NCBI RefSeq assembly: GCF_030811455.1
Contig: NZ_JAUSQU010000001.1
Location: 9,424,001 to 9,488,000, forward strand
Source of the DNA: Streptosporangium lutulentum
GTDB lineage: Bacteria > Actinomycetota > Actinomycetes > Streptosporangiales > Streptosporangiaceae
Length of the DNA: 64,000 nucleotides
Direction of reading: 5' to 3'
Positions 49,786 to 58,117 of this stretch are shown here, one piece after another (the first letter of the stretch is position 1; every line of letters begins with the position of its first letter). The notes under the pieces are model-generated. The model saw nothing but the letters and a program-made list of their open reading frames with translations. It was not told the DNA's origin and searched no databases. The translations under genes were made by a program, and so were the position numbers.

Positions 49786-50497
49786 CGGCTCGTCGCATCG
49801 ACTCGGTGATGCGCTCGGCCGCGGTGACCACGGGGGCGGCGTGCAGCCGGCCGGGGGTCCGGGTCAGGCGCTCGATCGGCCCGGAGACCGACACCGCGGC
49901 CACCACCTTGCCCCCCGCGCCGCGGATGGGCGCCGAGACGCTGGCCACGCCCTGCTCGCGCTCGCCCACGCTGTGCGCCCAGCCCCTGCGCCTGACGCTC
50001 GCCAGCGTGGCCGCGGTGAACTTGGCCCCGCGCAGCCCCCGGTGCAGGCGGTCCGGCTCCTCCCACGCCAGCAGGATCTGCGCCGCCGACCCGGCGAGCA
50101 TCGGCAGCGCCGAGCCGACCGGCACGGTGTCGCGCAGCCCGCTGGCGCGCTCGGCGGCGGCCACACACACCCGTTCGTCTCCCTGACGTCGGTAAAGTTG
50201 TGCGCTTTCGCCCGTTGTGTCGCGAAGTTGGGTCAACACGGGAGAGGCGACGGCCAGCAACCTGTCCTCACCGGCGGCCGTGGACAACTCGGACAGGCGC
50301 GGACCCAGCACGAATCGGCCCTGCGTGTCGCGGGAGACGATGCGGTGATACTCCAGCGCGACGGCCAGCCGGTGGGCCGTGGGGCGCGCCAGGCCGGTGG
50401 CCTGGACGAGTTGTGCCAGAGATGCAGGGCCCGCTTCAAGTGCGTTGAGCACGAGGACGGCCTTGTCGAGTACGCCGACTCCGCTAGAGTTGTCCAT
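49781..50497 (-). CDS. ndgR: IclR-family regulator of leucine biosynthesis (NdgR/LtbR type)
   Basis: The 238-residue protein has an N-terminal winged helix (about 5-70: VGVLDKAVLVLNALEAGPASLAQLVQATGLARPTAHRLAVALE) and an IclR effector domain (about 80-235). The N-terminus MDNSSGVGVLDKA and its divergent position to leuCD match NdgR of Streptomyces and LtbR of Corynebacterium, which control leuCD. The frame is open upstream but the ATG at 50497 is the conserved start. Confidence 0.9.
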   Translation of the reverse strand: MDNSSGVGVLDKAVLVLNALEAGPASLAQLVQATGLARPTAHRLAVALEYHRIVSRDTQGRFVLGPRLSELSTAAGEDRLLAVASPVLTQLRDTTGESAQLYRRQGDERVCVAAAERASGLRDTVPVGSALPMLAGSAAQILLAWEEPDRLHRGLRGAKFTAATLASVRRRGWAHSVGEREQGVASVSAPIRGAGGKVVAAVSVSGPIERLTRTPGRLHAAPVVTAAERITESMRRAV

Positions 50498-50512
50498 GCA
50501 CCGATACTGCCG

Positions 50513-50527
50513 TCTCGACATATGAGA
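50513..50527. promoter_or_regulatory. NdgR operator candidate
   Basis: TCTCGACATATGAGA, with TCTC/GAGA arms around a CATATG core, lies between ndgR and leuC, overlapping where both promoters must be. It resembles sites described for LtbR/NdgR ahead of leuCD. Confidence 0.55.
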
Positions 50528-50568
50528 AAGCAAGTTGGATGCGGAATAGGCGATCGCAAGGAGGCGAC

Positions 50569-51945
50569 ATGGGCCGCACGCTGGCGGAGAAGGTTTGGGA
50601 GCAACACGTCGTACGACGTGCCGAGGGGGAGCCCGATCTGCTCTACATCGACCTTCACCTCATTCACGAGGTGACGAGCCCGCAGGCGTTCGACGGCCTG
50701 CGCATGGCGAGCCGGCCCGTTCGGCGGCCCGAGCTGACGATCGCCACCGAAGACCACAACGTCCCGACCATACGGGGTCCCATCAGCGATCCCGTGTCGC
50801 GGGTGCAGGTGGAGACGCTGCGCAAGAACTGCGCGGAGTTCGGCATCAGGCTGTACCCGATGGGCGACGCGGGACAGGGCGTCGTGCACATCATCGGCCC
50901 GCAGTTCGGCCTGACCCAGCCCGGCATGACGATCGTGTGCGGCGACTCCCACACCTCCACGCACGGCGCCTTCGGCGGCATCGCCTTCGGCATCGGCACC
51001 TCCGAGGTGGAGCACGTGCTGGCCACCCAGACGCTGCCCGCCTACCGGCCGAAGACGATGGCCATCGAGGTCTCCGGCACGTTGCCGGTCGGGGTCACCG
51101 CCAAGGACCTGATCCTGGCGATCATCGCCAAGATCGGCACCGGCGGAGGCCAGGGCTACATCGTGGAGTACCGCGGTGAGGCCATCCGGGCGCTCTCCAT
51201 GGAGGGCCGGATGACGATCTGCAACATGTCCATCGAGGCGGGCGCCAGGGCGGGCATGATCGCTCCGGACGAGACCACGCTCGAATACCTCAAGGGCCGT
51301 CCCCACGCGCCGTCCGGCGCGGACTGGGACGCCGCCGTCGAATACTGGAAGACGCTGACGACCGACGAGGACGCCGTCTTCGACGCGGTCGTGGAGATCG
51401 ACGCCACGACGCTGACCCCGTTCGTCACCTGGGGCACCAACCCGGGCCAGGGCGCTCCCCTCGGGTCGGCCGTGCCGGACCCCCAGGACACGGACGACCC
51501 GGCCGCGGCCGGGCGCGCCCTGGAGTACATGGGACTGACCGCGGGCACCCCGCTCCGCGACGTGCGGGTGGACACGGTCTTCGTGGGCTCCTGCACCAAC
51601 GGCCGGCTGGAGGACCTGCGGGCCGTGGCCGAGGTGCTGCGCGGCCGCCAAGTCGTCACCCGCACGCTGATCGTCCCCGGTTCGATGCTGGTCAAGCTCC
51701 AGGCGGAGCAGGAGGGGCTGCACGAGGTCTTCAAGGCCGCGGGCGCCGAGTGGCGCGAGGCCGGGTGTTCCATGTGCCTCGGGATGAACCCCGACACCCT
51801 CGCCCCCGGCGAGCGCAGCGCCTCGACCTCCAACCGCAACTTCGAGGGGCGCCAGGGCAAGGGCGGCCGTACGCACCTCGTCTCCCCGCAGGTCGCCGCA
51901 GCGACCGCCGTCACCGGCAAACTGACCGCGCCCGCCGACCTGTAA
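50569..51945 (+). CDS. leuC: 3-isopropylmalate dehydratase large subunit
   Basis: The 458-residue aconitase-family subunit holds a [4Fe-4S] cluster and isomerises 2- to 3-isopropylmalate. Cluster cysteines are in VGSCTNGRLEDL and AGCSMCLGMNPD. Other motifs are EDHNVPT, CGDSHTSTHGAFG and the C-terminal STSNRNFEGRQGKGGRTHL. GGAGG precedes the ATG at 50569. leuD follows after 12 bp. Confidence 0.96.
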   Translation: MGRTLAEKVWEQHVVRRAEGEPDLLYIDLHLIHEVTSPQAFDGLRMASRPVRRPELTIATEDHNVPTIRGPISDPVSRVQVETLRKNCAEFGIRLYPMGDAGQGVVHIIGPQFGLTQPGMTIVCGDSHTSTHGAFGGIAFGIGTSEVEHVLATQTLPAYRPKTMAIEVSGTLPVGVTAKDLILAIIAKIGTGGGQGYIVEYRGEAIRALSMEGRMTICNMSIEAGARAGMIAPDETTLEYLKGRPHAPSGADWDAAVEYWKTLTTDEDAVFDAVVEIDATTLTPFVTWGTNPGQGAPLGSAVPDPQDTDDPAAAGRALEYMGLTAGTPLRDVRVDTVFVGSCTNGRLEDLRAVAEVLRGRQVVTRTLIVPGSMLVKLQAEQEGLHEVFKAAGAEWREAGCSMCLGMNPDTLAPGERSASTSNRNFEGRQGKGGRTHLVSPQVAAATAVTGKLTAPADL

Positions 51946-51957
51946 GGAGTTTTCGCG

Positions 51958-52545
51958 ATGGACGCCTTCACCACCCACACCGGCCGGGCCGTGCCTCTGC
52001 GCCGTGGCAACGTCGACACCGACCAGATCATCCCCGCCGTCTGGCTCAAGCAGGTCAGCCGGACCGGATTCGAGAAGGGCCTGTTCTCCGCCTGGCGCGA
52101 GGACCCGACCTTCGTCCTGAACGACCCCGCCTACGAGGGCGCCTCGATCCTCCTCGCCGGGCCCGACTTCGGCACCGGCTCCTCGCGCGAGCACGCGGTC
52201 TGGGCCCTGCAGCAGTACGGGTTCCGCGTCGTGATCGCGGCCCGGTTCGGCGACATCTTCCGCAACAACTCCACCAAGATGGGCCTGCTCCCCGTCGTCC
52301 TGCCCGCCGCCGTCGTGGAGGCCCTGCAGAGCGCCGTGGAGGCCGACCCCGCGCTGGAGGTCACCGTTGACCTGGAAGGACGCCAGGTCCGCTGGGGCGG
52401 CGAGACCGTCGGATTCGAGATCGACGACTACACCCGCTGGCGGCTGAGGGAGGGCCTGGACGACATCGGGCTGACCCTGCGCAACGCCGACGACGTGACG
52501 ATGTACGAGAATGGTCGGCAGCCATGGCTGCCGACGACTGTCTGA
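51958..52545 (+). CDS. leuD: 3-isopropylmalate dehydratase small subunit
   Basis: The 195-residue swivel subunit partners LeuC. Marks are RGNVDTDQIIPAVWLK, GPDFGTGSSREHAVWAL and FRNNSTKMGLLPV. TAAGGAG sits before the ATG. Its last 22 nt overlap the next small gene. Confidence 0.96.
   Translation: MDAFTTHTGRAVPLRRGNVDTDQIIPAVWLKQVSRTGFEKGLFSAWREDPTFVLNDPAYEGASILLAGPDFGTGSSREHAVWALQQYGFRVVIAARFGDIFRNNSTKMGLLPVVLPAAVVEALQSAVEADPALEVTVDLEGRQVRWGGETVGFEIDDYTRWRLREGLDDIGLTLRNADDVTMYENGRQPWLPTTV
52514..52535. promoter_or_regulatory. Perfect 22-bp palindrome centred on a start codon
   Basis: GTCGGCAGCCA and its complement are centred on the ATG at 52524 inside the end of leuD. In RNA the start codon of the downstream gene would sit in the turn or stem of a hairpin, so its translation may depend on ribosomes finishing leuD. 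Confidence 0.6.
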
Positions 52546-52778
52546 CACATTCAGAGAACGAGCTGGCGTGGCGGTTGCGCGAGGCGCACCGCCGCGTTCG
52601 CGCGCTGTCCATCCCCCTGTCGCAGCGACAGCGCCTGTCCAGACGTCTGCTCGCCATCTGTGACGTGGCCAAAATTGATCTTGGTCATGCCTCAGGGCGT
52701 CTCGATTTATTCCTTCTAGACCTTGATGTTCTGGTTTCAGATACGCCGAGTGCTGGAAACATTGCGGAAGGTGATTGA
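52524..52778 (+). CDS. Small conserved protein between leuD and HU
   Basis: The 84-residue soluble, largely helical protein (ENELAWRLREAHRRVRALSIPL.. RLSRRLLAICDVAKIDL) overlaps leuD by 22 nt and has no proper RBS. A small gene at this place is also seen in Streptomyces between leuD and the HU gene. Function unknown. It is probably cotranscribed with leuCD. Confidence 0.75.
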   Translation: MAADDCLTHSENELAWRLREAHRRVRALSIPLSQRQRLSRRLLAICDVAKIDLGHASGRLDLFLLDLDVLVSDTPSAGNIAEGD

Positions 52779-52921
52779 GTCATACGGCTCTGTCCCTTAA
52801 TTTCAAGCGGGCAAGGGGTTTCTCTCTGTGTTGAGACCCCTCGTCATAACAAATCGGGTGAGACGGGTTTTCTGCCTCATGACCCACTCCCGGACATCGG
52901 TAAGACAGGGGGAGCAACCTT

Positions 52922-53221
52922 ATGAACAAAAAGGAACTCGTCGACGCCATCGCGGATCGGGTAGGCGACAAGAAGACAGCCACCGAGGCTGTGAACGCGG
53001 TGCTCGACACCATTCAGTCGGCGGTCGCCACCGGTGACAAGGTTTCCATCACGGGCTTCGGCGCCTTCGAGATGGTGCACAAGCCGGCCCGTACGGCCCG
53101 CAATCCTTCGACGGGCGCCGAGATCCGTGTCGCCGAGAGCTGGGGGCCTAAGTTCCGTCCCGGCTCCGACTTCAAGGAGCTCGTCAACGCGGGTGGCAAG
53201 AAGGCCGGGAAGAAAAAGTAA
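52922..53221 (+). CDS. hup: HU-family DNA-binding protein
   Basis: The 99-residue nucleoid protein has the helical dimer base (MNKKELVDAIADRVGDKKTA) and the DNA-bending arm (ITGFGAFEMVHKPARTARNPSTG). It ends in a short Lys-rich tail (GGKKAGKKK) and lacks the long Lys/Ala C-terminal extension that HupS/HupB proteins carry, although the position beside leuD matches hupS of Streptomyces. AGGGGGAGC precedes the ATG. Its 143-bp upstream region contains a hairpin (about 52814-52841) that may end the leuCD transcript. Confidence 0.95.
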   Translation: MNKKELVDAIADRVGDKKTATEAVNAVLDTIQSAVATGDKVSITGFGAFEMVHKPARTARNPSTGAEIRVAESWGPKFRPGSDFKELVNAGGKKAGKKK

Positions 53222-53232
53222 TCTTCACGCGA

Positions 53233-53263
53233 ACACCCGGATTCCCTGAGGGGGTCCGGGTGT
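53233..53263. terminator. HU terminator hairpin
   Basis: ACACCCGGATTCC pairs with GGGGTCCGGGTGT (two G-T pairs) around a short loop, 12 bp after the HU stop. Confidence 0.7.
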
Positions 53264-53509
53264 CCGGCTTCTCCTCACGGGGAGGGTTTCGCCGGGTGGG
53301 TGGAGGGGCCTCGTGCGGGGAGATCGGCCGGGGGCCTGTCCCCGGGCACGGGGCCCGTCCCGGCTTCGGCGCCGTCCGGCCCGAATCGGAGGCCCGGACG
53401 GGGCCGCCGAGGTGAGAGCCCGGACGGGGTCCGCCGGGGCGAAGGGCCGGGGGCGGGGGTGTCCCGGCCGGGTTCGGGGGTCTCGCCGGCTCGGGGGCGG
53501 TGGGGAGGT
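53264..53509. other. GC-rich intergenic stretch
   Basis: Low-complexity G/C-rich sequence with many GGGG and CCGG runs. No gene, RBS or ordered repeat is visible. Confidence 0.5.
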
Positions 53510-53713
53510 CTACCGGGGCACGGGGAAGGTCGAGAGCGTGACGTAGGTGACGTCGTCGCCGTCCATGACGAGGTTGACCCGCTGGCCGGATCTGAGCAGT
53601 CTCAGCGGCCCCGCGTCGAACGCCGCCGCGTCGAACGGGATCTCGGTCCCGTTGTCGAGGAACACCGACCCCGACCGGGTCGCCGGGTCGAAGGTCCGCA
53701 CCGTTGCCTGCAC
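53510..53713 (-). CDS. Small cold-shock-like (OB-fold) protein
   Basis: The 67-residue protein (VQATVRTFDPATRSGSVFLDNGTEIPFDAAAFDAGPLRLLRSGQRVNLVM..) has the strand pattern of a CspA-like domain: a first strand ending near SGSVFLDNGTEIPF and a GQRV strand. The RNA-binding aromatic motifs of true cold-shock proteins are weak. The start is GTG at 53713; no RBS is seen, so a leaderless transcript is possible. Confidence 0.65.
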   Translation of the reverse strand: MQATVRTFDPATRSGSVFLDNGTEIPFDAAAFDAGPLRLLRSGQRVNLVMDGDDVTYVTLSTFPVPR

Positions 53714-53807
53714 CCGATCAGCGTAACCCGCCGGAAAAGCGATTGACCGGCTTCGCGGGTGACCGCCACGCTGCCTCAGCATGCACGTAGGAGGCAAAAG
53801 AGCCGGT

Positions 53808-55040
53808 ATGTGGCAAGACGCGTCGTTCCGACTTTTTCTGGGGGCCGACGCGATCAGCCAGTTCGGGAGCCAGATCACGCTCGTGGCCCTGCCGCTCGTG
53901 GCGCTGCTCACCCTCGACGCGAGCCCCTTCCAGATCGGTGTTCTCACCGCGGCCGAGACGGCCGCGTTCCTGATCCTGGGGCTGCCCGCGGGGGTGTGGG
54001 CGGACCGGCTGCGCCGCCGTCCGATCCTGATCTGGAGTGACCTGCTCCGCGGCGTCGCGCTGCTGTCCGTCCCCGCCGCCGTCGCCCTGGACGCGATGAC
54101 CCTGCCCCACCTCTACGCCGTCGCCCTCCTCATGGGGGTCGGCGCGGTCTTCTTCGACGTCGCGCACATGAGCTTCCTGCCCTCGCTCGTCGGCAAGGAC
54201 GATCTGCTGAGGGGGAACGGCACTCTGGAGACGATGCGCAACACCGCCGTCCTGTCGGGGCCCGCCCTGGGCGGCTGGCTGGTGCACGCGCTGACCGCGC
54301 CGGTCGCGCTGCTCGCCGACGCGGTCAGCTATCTGGTCTCGGCGCTGTTGCTCGGCGGGGTTCGCGCGAAGGAGACGATCACGCCGGTCGCGGAGCGTCG
54401 CAGGCTCAGGGAGGAGATCGGCGAGGGCGTCCGTCACGTCGCGGGACACCCGGTGCTTCGCCGTATCGCCGGGGTCGGCGCGCTGGTCATGCTGTCCAAC
54501 GGCGTCTGGTTCGTGGCCCAGCCGCTCTTCCTGATCAAGATGCTCGGAGTGAGTCCGGGGATCTACGGTCTGCTGCTCTCCGGCGGCGCCGTCGGAGGGT
54601 TGATCGGCGCGATGCTCGCGTCGCGTGTCGCGGTCCGCTTCGGCGTCGGCCGCGCCATGTACGGCGGAGCCGCCCTGGCGGCCCTGGCCATCCTGATCTC
54701 CCCGCTGGCGGCCGAGGGCTGGCGGCTGGCGCTGTTCCCGCTCGGCTTCCTGCTGAGCGGCATCGGCGGCGCGGTGTTCAACATCAACCAGCTCAGCTAC
54801 CGCCAGCGGATCACCCCGGAGCACCTGCTCGGCCGCATGAACGCCAGCATGCGCTTCCTGATGTGGGGGGCCGCACCGGTCGGCGGGCTGCTGGGCGGGG
54901 CGCTGGGAGAGGTCTTCGACGCGCACACCGTGCTGTGGGTCGCCACGGCCGGCATCATGATCGCTCATCTTCCGGTGCTGGCCTCCCGGAAGATTCTCCG
55001 GCTTCAGCCTCCTCCACGAACGACGCCAGCCCTCGAATGA
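53808..55040 (+). CDS. MFS transporter (MFS_3/EntS-like, 12 TM)
   Basis: The 410-residue exporter (from the ATG at 53808) has the pattern WQDASFRLFLGADAISQFGSQITLVALPLVAL, loop 2-3 GVWADRLRRRPILIWSD, and an acidic FFDVAHMSFLPSLVGKDDL typical of the enterobactin/macrolide efflux MFS_3 group. An ATG at 53781 would add nine residues; neither start has an ideal RBS. The 3' end overlaps the convergent tetR gene by 86 bp. Confidence 0.85.
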   Translation: MWQDASFRLFLGADAISQFGSQITLVALPLVALLTLDASPFQIGVLTAAETAAFLILGLPAGVWADRLRRRPILIWSDLLRGVALLSVPAAVALDAMTLPHLYAVALLMGVGAVFFDVAHMSFLPSLVGKDDLLRGNGTLETMRNTAVLSGPALGGWLVHALTAPVALLADAVSYLVSALLLGGVRAKETITPVAERRRLREEIGEGVRHVAGHPVLRRIAGVGALVMLSNGVWFVAQPLFLIKMLGVSPGIYGLLLSGGAVGGLIGAMLASRVAVRFGVGRAMYGGAALAALAILISPLAAEGWRLALFPLGFLLSGIGGAVFNINQLSYRQRITPEHLLGRMNASMRFLMWGAAPVGGLLGGALGEVFDAHTVLWVATAGIMIAHLPVLASRKILRLQPPPRTTPALE

Positions 55041-55719
55041 TGATCTCGATGCCGAGGTCGAACCGGTCGTCGTTGGAGCTGTCGAACATGGAGCCGGAGA
55101 GCGCGACCAGGTTCGGGAAACGGTCGGGCGGCAGATCCTTGAAGTACCGCTCAAGCGTCTCCCGCATCTCCCCCCAGGTGTTCTCGCCGGACTCGAGACG
55201 CCGGCTCTCCCACATGCTCTCCTCAAGGGCGAAGCCGTCGATGAACGTGGAGATCATGTCGCCGGCCGCCCCGGCGACGCGGTCGGGCAGCCCGCCCGCG
55301 CGGAACACGCCGAGGATTTTGTCCACGTGCGGCAGCGTCTCGGGCTTGAAGGGGACGCCCCCCATCGAGATCCGGGCCAGGTCGCGGTGCTCGCGCAGCC
55401 TGGCGCGTCCGGCGCGGGCATAGTCTTTGACCTGCTCCTGCCAGCGCTCCGGATCGGGCTCGGGCAGGCTCCAGCCTTCGAACATCCGGACGTACATCAG
55501 TTCGAGCAGCTCGTCCTTGCCGCTCACGTGCGAGTAGAGGGCCGAGACCGCGACGCCCAGTTCGGCCGCGACCTGGCGCATGCCCAGCTTCTCGTAACCC
55601 TCCCGGTCGAGCACCGCGTAGGCCGCGTCGACGATCCGGTCCCGGGTGAGAGGAATTCGCGTGGGGCCCGGCCTGCGGCGTGACCGTTCCCAGGGCAGCG
55701 CGGGCAACTCGTCACTCAT
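54955..55719 (-). CDS. TetR-family regulator with TetR_C domain
   Basis: The 254-residue repressor has the N-terminal helix-turn-helix (about 25-75: RIPLTRDRIVDAAYAVLDREGYEKLGMRQVAAELGV, SALYSHVSGKDELLELM) and a tetracycline-repressor-like C-terminal ligand domain. The ATG at 55719 gives MSDELPALPWERSRR; the frame is open further without homology. It is divergent from the DHA2 exporter, with an operator array between them. Confidence 0.9.
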   Translation of the reverse strand: MSDELPALPWERSRRRPGPTRIPLTRDRIVDAAYAVLDREGYEKLGMRQVAAELGVAVSALYSHVSGKDELLELMYVRMFEGWSLPEPDPERWQEQVKDYARAGRARLREHRDLARISMGGVPFKPETLPHVDKILGVFRAGGLPDRVAGAAGDMISTFIDGFALEESMWESRRLESGENTWGEMRETLERYFKDLPPDRFPNLVALSGSMFDSSNDDRFDLGIEIIIRGLASFVEEAEAGESSGRPAPEDERS

Positions 55720-55818
55720 GACGCCAGTGTAACGCCGTGGCGAACGGTGATCGGTGCGACGAACAGCGCTCATTTTCGCGATATATCTTGTCACGCGAAT
55801 CAATGCGACATATCTTGA

Positions 55819-55886
55819 GAACGACGAACGGTCTGGCGAACGGCGTTCTTTTAGAGAACGTCGATCGTATATGGTGAACGTCGTTC
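55819..55886. promoter_or_regulatory. Array of four phased operator palindromes
   Basis: GAACGACGAAC (55819), GAACGGCGTTC (55838), GAACGTCGATC (55856) and GAACGTCGTTC (55876) follow the pattern GAACGNCGWTC at spacings of 19, 18 and 20 bp, about two DNA turns each. Two weaker copies at 55742 and 55761 keep the same spacing. They fill the 211-bp region between tetR and the exporter. A direct repeat GCGA(T/C)ATATCTTG lies between the two groups. Confidence 0.7.
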
Positions 55887-55930
55887 ATCCGAGGAAACAC
55901 CCTTCCCCCGAATCCCATGAGGAGAGCACC

Positions 55931-57385
55931 ATGACCAGTGACGTGGCGACCGTGGCCGACGCGCCACCCGAACCCCCGCTCTACCGCTGGCGTTGGGCCG
56001 CCCTGTTCGTGATCCTGGCCGCGGAGGTGATGGACCTCCTCGACGCCATGGTCACCAACATCGCCGCGCCCACCATCCGGGCCGAGCTCGGCGGCACCGC
56101 CGCCGTCATCCAGTGGCTCGGCGCGGCCTACACGCTCTCCATGGCGGTCGGCCTGATCACCGGCGGGCGGCTCGGCGACATCTACGGCCGCAAGAGGATG
56201 TTCCTCATCGGCGCCGCCGGATTCACCGTGGGCTCACTGCTGTGCGCCGTCGCGCAGTCGCCGGAGTTGCTCGTCGGCGCGCGGGTCGTCCAGGGCCTGT
56301 TCGGCGCGGTCATGTTGCCGCAGGGGCTCGGCATGATCAAGGAGATGTTCCCCCCGAAGGAGATGGGCGCCGCGTTCGGCCTGTTCGGGCCGGTCATGGG
56401 TCTGTCCTCGGTGGGCGGCCCGATCCTGGCCGGATGGCTGATCGACGCGGACTTCTTCGGCACCGGCTGGCGCATGATCTTCCTGATCAACCTGCCGCTG
56501 GGCCTGGCCGCCATCCTCGCCGGACTGCGCTACCTTCCCGAGTCGCGCTCACCACACCCCCTCAGGCTCGACTTCGGCGGCGTGCTCCTGGCTTCCCTGG
56601 CCGGACTGCTCCTGGTCTTCCCCCTGGTCCAGGGCCGTGAGAGCGACTGGCCCGCCTGGTCCTTCGTCATGATGGGCGCGTCCGTCGTGGTCTTCGCGAT
56701 CTTCGGCTGGTTCGAGTCCCGCAGGAGCCGAGCGGGTGGCGACCCGCTGGTCGTGCCCAGCCTCTTCCGCAAGCGGGCCTTCACCGGCGGCCTGCTGACC
56801 GGCCTGGTCTTCTTCTCCTCCATGTCGGGCTTCGCCCTGGTGTTCAACCTCTACACCCAGGTCGGTCTCGGCTACTCCACGCTGAAGGCCGGTCTGGTGA
56901 TGATCCCCTGGTCGCTGGGAATGGTCGTCGGCTTCGGCCTCGCCCAGGCGGTGCAGCGGTTCGGCCGCAAGGTCCTGCAGGGCGGCGTCCTCGTCATGGC
57001 GCTCGGCACGCTCGGCGTCCTGCTGACGGTCGTCCGCGCGGGGACGGAGGCCACTCCCTGGCAGTTCGTCCCCGCGCTGGCGGTCACCGGAATCGGCATG
57101 GGCCTGTTGATGGCGCCGTTCTTCAACATCGTGCTGGCCGGGGTCGAGCAGCACGAGACCGGCTCGGCCTCCGGCACGCTCACCGCGGTCCAGCAACTCG
57201 GTGGGGCCTTCGGCGTCGCCCTGCTCGGCACGGTCTTCTTCGACCTGCTGGGGGTCGGCGTGAATCCCGACGTCATCGGGGCGACGCAGGTCGTCCTCTG
57301 GGTCGTCGCCGGGATGCTGCTGGTGACCTTCCTCGTCGCGTTCCTGCTGCCGAAGCAGGCCGCGGAGGAACCCGCCGGGCATTGA
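55931..57385 (+). CDS. MFS drug transporter, DHA2 (14-TM) family
   Basis: The 484-residue EmrB/QacA-type proton antiporter has helix 1 with Asp residues (VMDLLDAMVTNIAAPTI), loop 2-3 GGRLGDIYGRKRMFLIG, and motif C-like GPVMGLSSVGGPILAGWL. The ATG at 55931 follows GGAGAGCACC. It is controlled in all likelihood by the divergent TetR protein, which is the classical repressor-exporter pair. The substrate is unknown. Confidence 0.9.
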   Translation: MTSDVATVADAPPEPPLYRWRWAALFVILAAEVMDLLDAMVTNIAAPTIRAELGGTAAVIQWLGAAYTLSMAVGLITGGRLGDIYGRKRMFLIGAAGFTVGSLLCAVAQSPELLVGARVVQGLFGAVMLPQGLGMIKEMFPPKEMGAAFGLFGPVMGLSSVGGPILAGWLIDADFFGTGWRMIFLINLPLGLAAILAGLRYLPESRSPHPLRLDFGGVLLASLAGLLLVFPLVQGRESDWPAWSFVMMGASVVVFAIFGWFESRRSRAGGDPLVVPSLFRKRAFTGGLLTGLVFFSSMSGFALVFNLYTQVGLGYSTLKAGLVMIPWSLGMVVGFGLAQAVQRFGRKVLQGGVLVMALGTLGVLLTVVRAGTEATPWQFVPALAVTGIGMGLLMAPFFNIVLAGVEQHETGSASGTLTAVQQLGGAFGVALLGTVFFDLLGVGVNPDVIGATQVVLWVVAGMLLVTFLVAFLLPKQAAEEPAGH

Positions 57386-57400
57386 ACCCGAGGAAGCGGA

Positions 57401-58039
57401 TCACCTGATCCTCTCCACCACCGCCAGAGTGCGGGGGCCGACGCCGAGGGCGAGTGCCGCCCGGAGGTCGTCGGGAGTGTCCACGTCCCGCCGGACCGAG
57501 TCGATCCCGTCCAGGCAGAGCTCCTTCGCGCCACGCCGGAGGTGACGGTCCCGTGACTCGCCACCGAACCCCGGGGTGAACGGCACGCCGGGCCGTACCC
57601 CGTAGAAGGTCGTGCCGACCTCGACGGCGTCGGGCAGGAACATCTGGTCGAACTCCGCGGAGGCCGTGAGCACGAGGGCCAGCTCCGCCGGGCGCAGGGC
57701 GGGGAGATCGGCCTGGAGCGCCCCGACGGCGTCGCCGGGCGCCAGCCGTACGGCCTCCAGGGCGCCGCGGCGGAGGGCGGCGTTCAGCCCCGCCTCGGGG
57801 TCGCCGACCACGTGGGCGCCGACCTCGCCGAGCGCCTCGGCCGCCACCGGGTCACCCGTCACCACGACGACCCGCGAGACGAGCACGCAGCTCAGCGCCG
57901 CCTCGACGGTGTCGCAGGCGATCGCCACGGCGAGCGCGGCCCGGTGCGGGCCCGCCGCCGCAGACAGCCGGGTCTTGGCGGCGACCAGTGTCTTGACCGG
58001 TACGACGAGGGTCCAGGTGAAACTCTCCGGAGCAGACAT
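57401..58039 (-). CDS. cofC: 2-phospho-L-lactate/phosphoenolpyruvate guanylyltransferase (coenzyme F420)
   Basis: The 212-residue nucleotidyltransferase of the CofC/FbiD family activates the phospho-acid used to build the F420 side chain. Visible marks are VVPVKTLVAAKTRLSAAAG (nucleotide-binding start), VVVVTGDPVAAEAL, GLNAALRRG, ALQADLPALRPAEL (metal Asp) and the C-terminal RRDVDTPDDL. The start is the ATG at 58039; an ATG at 58051 would add MLKV. It is divergent from the acyltransferase gene. Confidence 0.88.
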   Translation of the reverse strand: MSAPESFTWTLVVPVKTLVAAKTRLSAAAGPHRAALAVAIACDTVEAALSCVLVSRVVVVTGDPVAAEALGEVGAHVVGDPEAGLNAALRRGALEAVRLAPGDAVGALQADLPALRPAELALVLTASAEFDQMFLPDAVEVGTTFYGVRPGVPFTPGFGGESRDRHLRRGAKELCLDGIDSVRRDVDTPDDLRAALALGVGPRTLAVVERIR

Positions 58040-58117
58040 AACCTTAAGCATCCCGCCTCGACATCTCACAGAGTCAACCGGGAGACTTGGGAGGCACCCG
58101 CTCACCTGGAGGAGCCC

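Noticed and set aside
50233..52548. 771-codon open frame on the minus strand opposite leuC/leuD
   Set aside because: It is the complement of strongly conserved leuC and leuD; its residue content (Gly/Arg/Val/His-rich) is the usual shadow of GC-rich genes.
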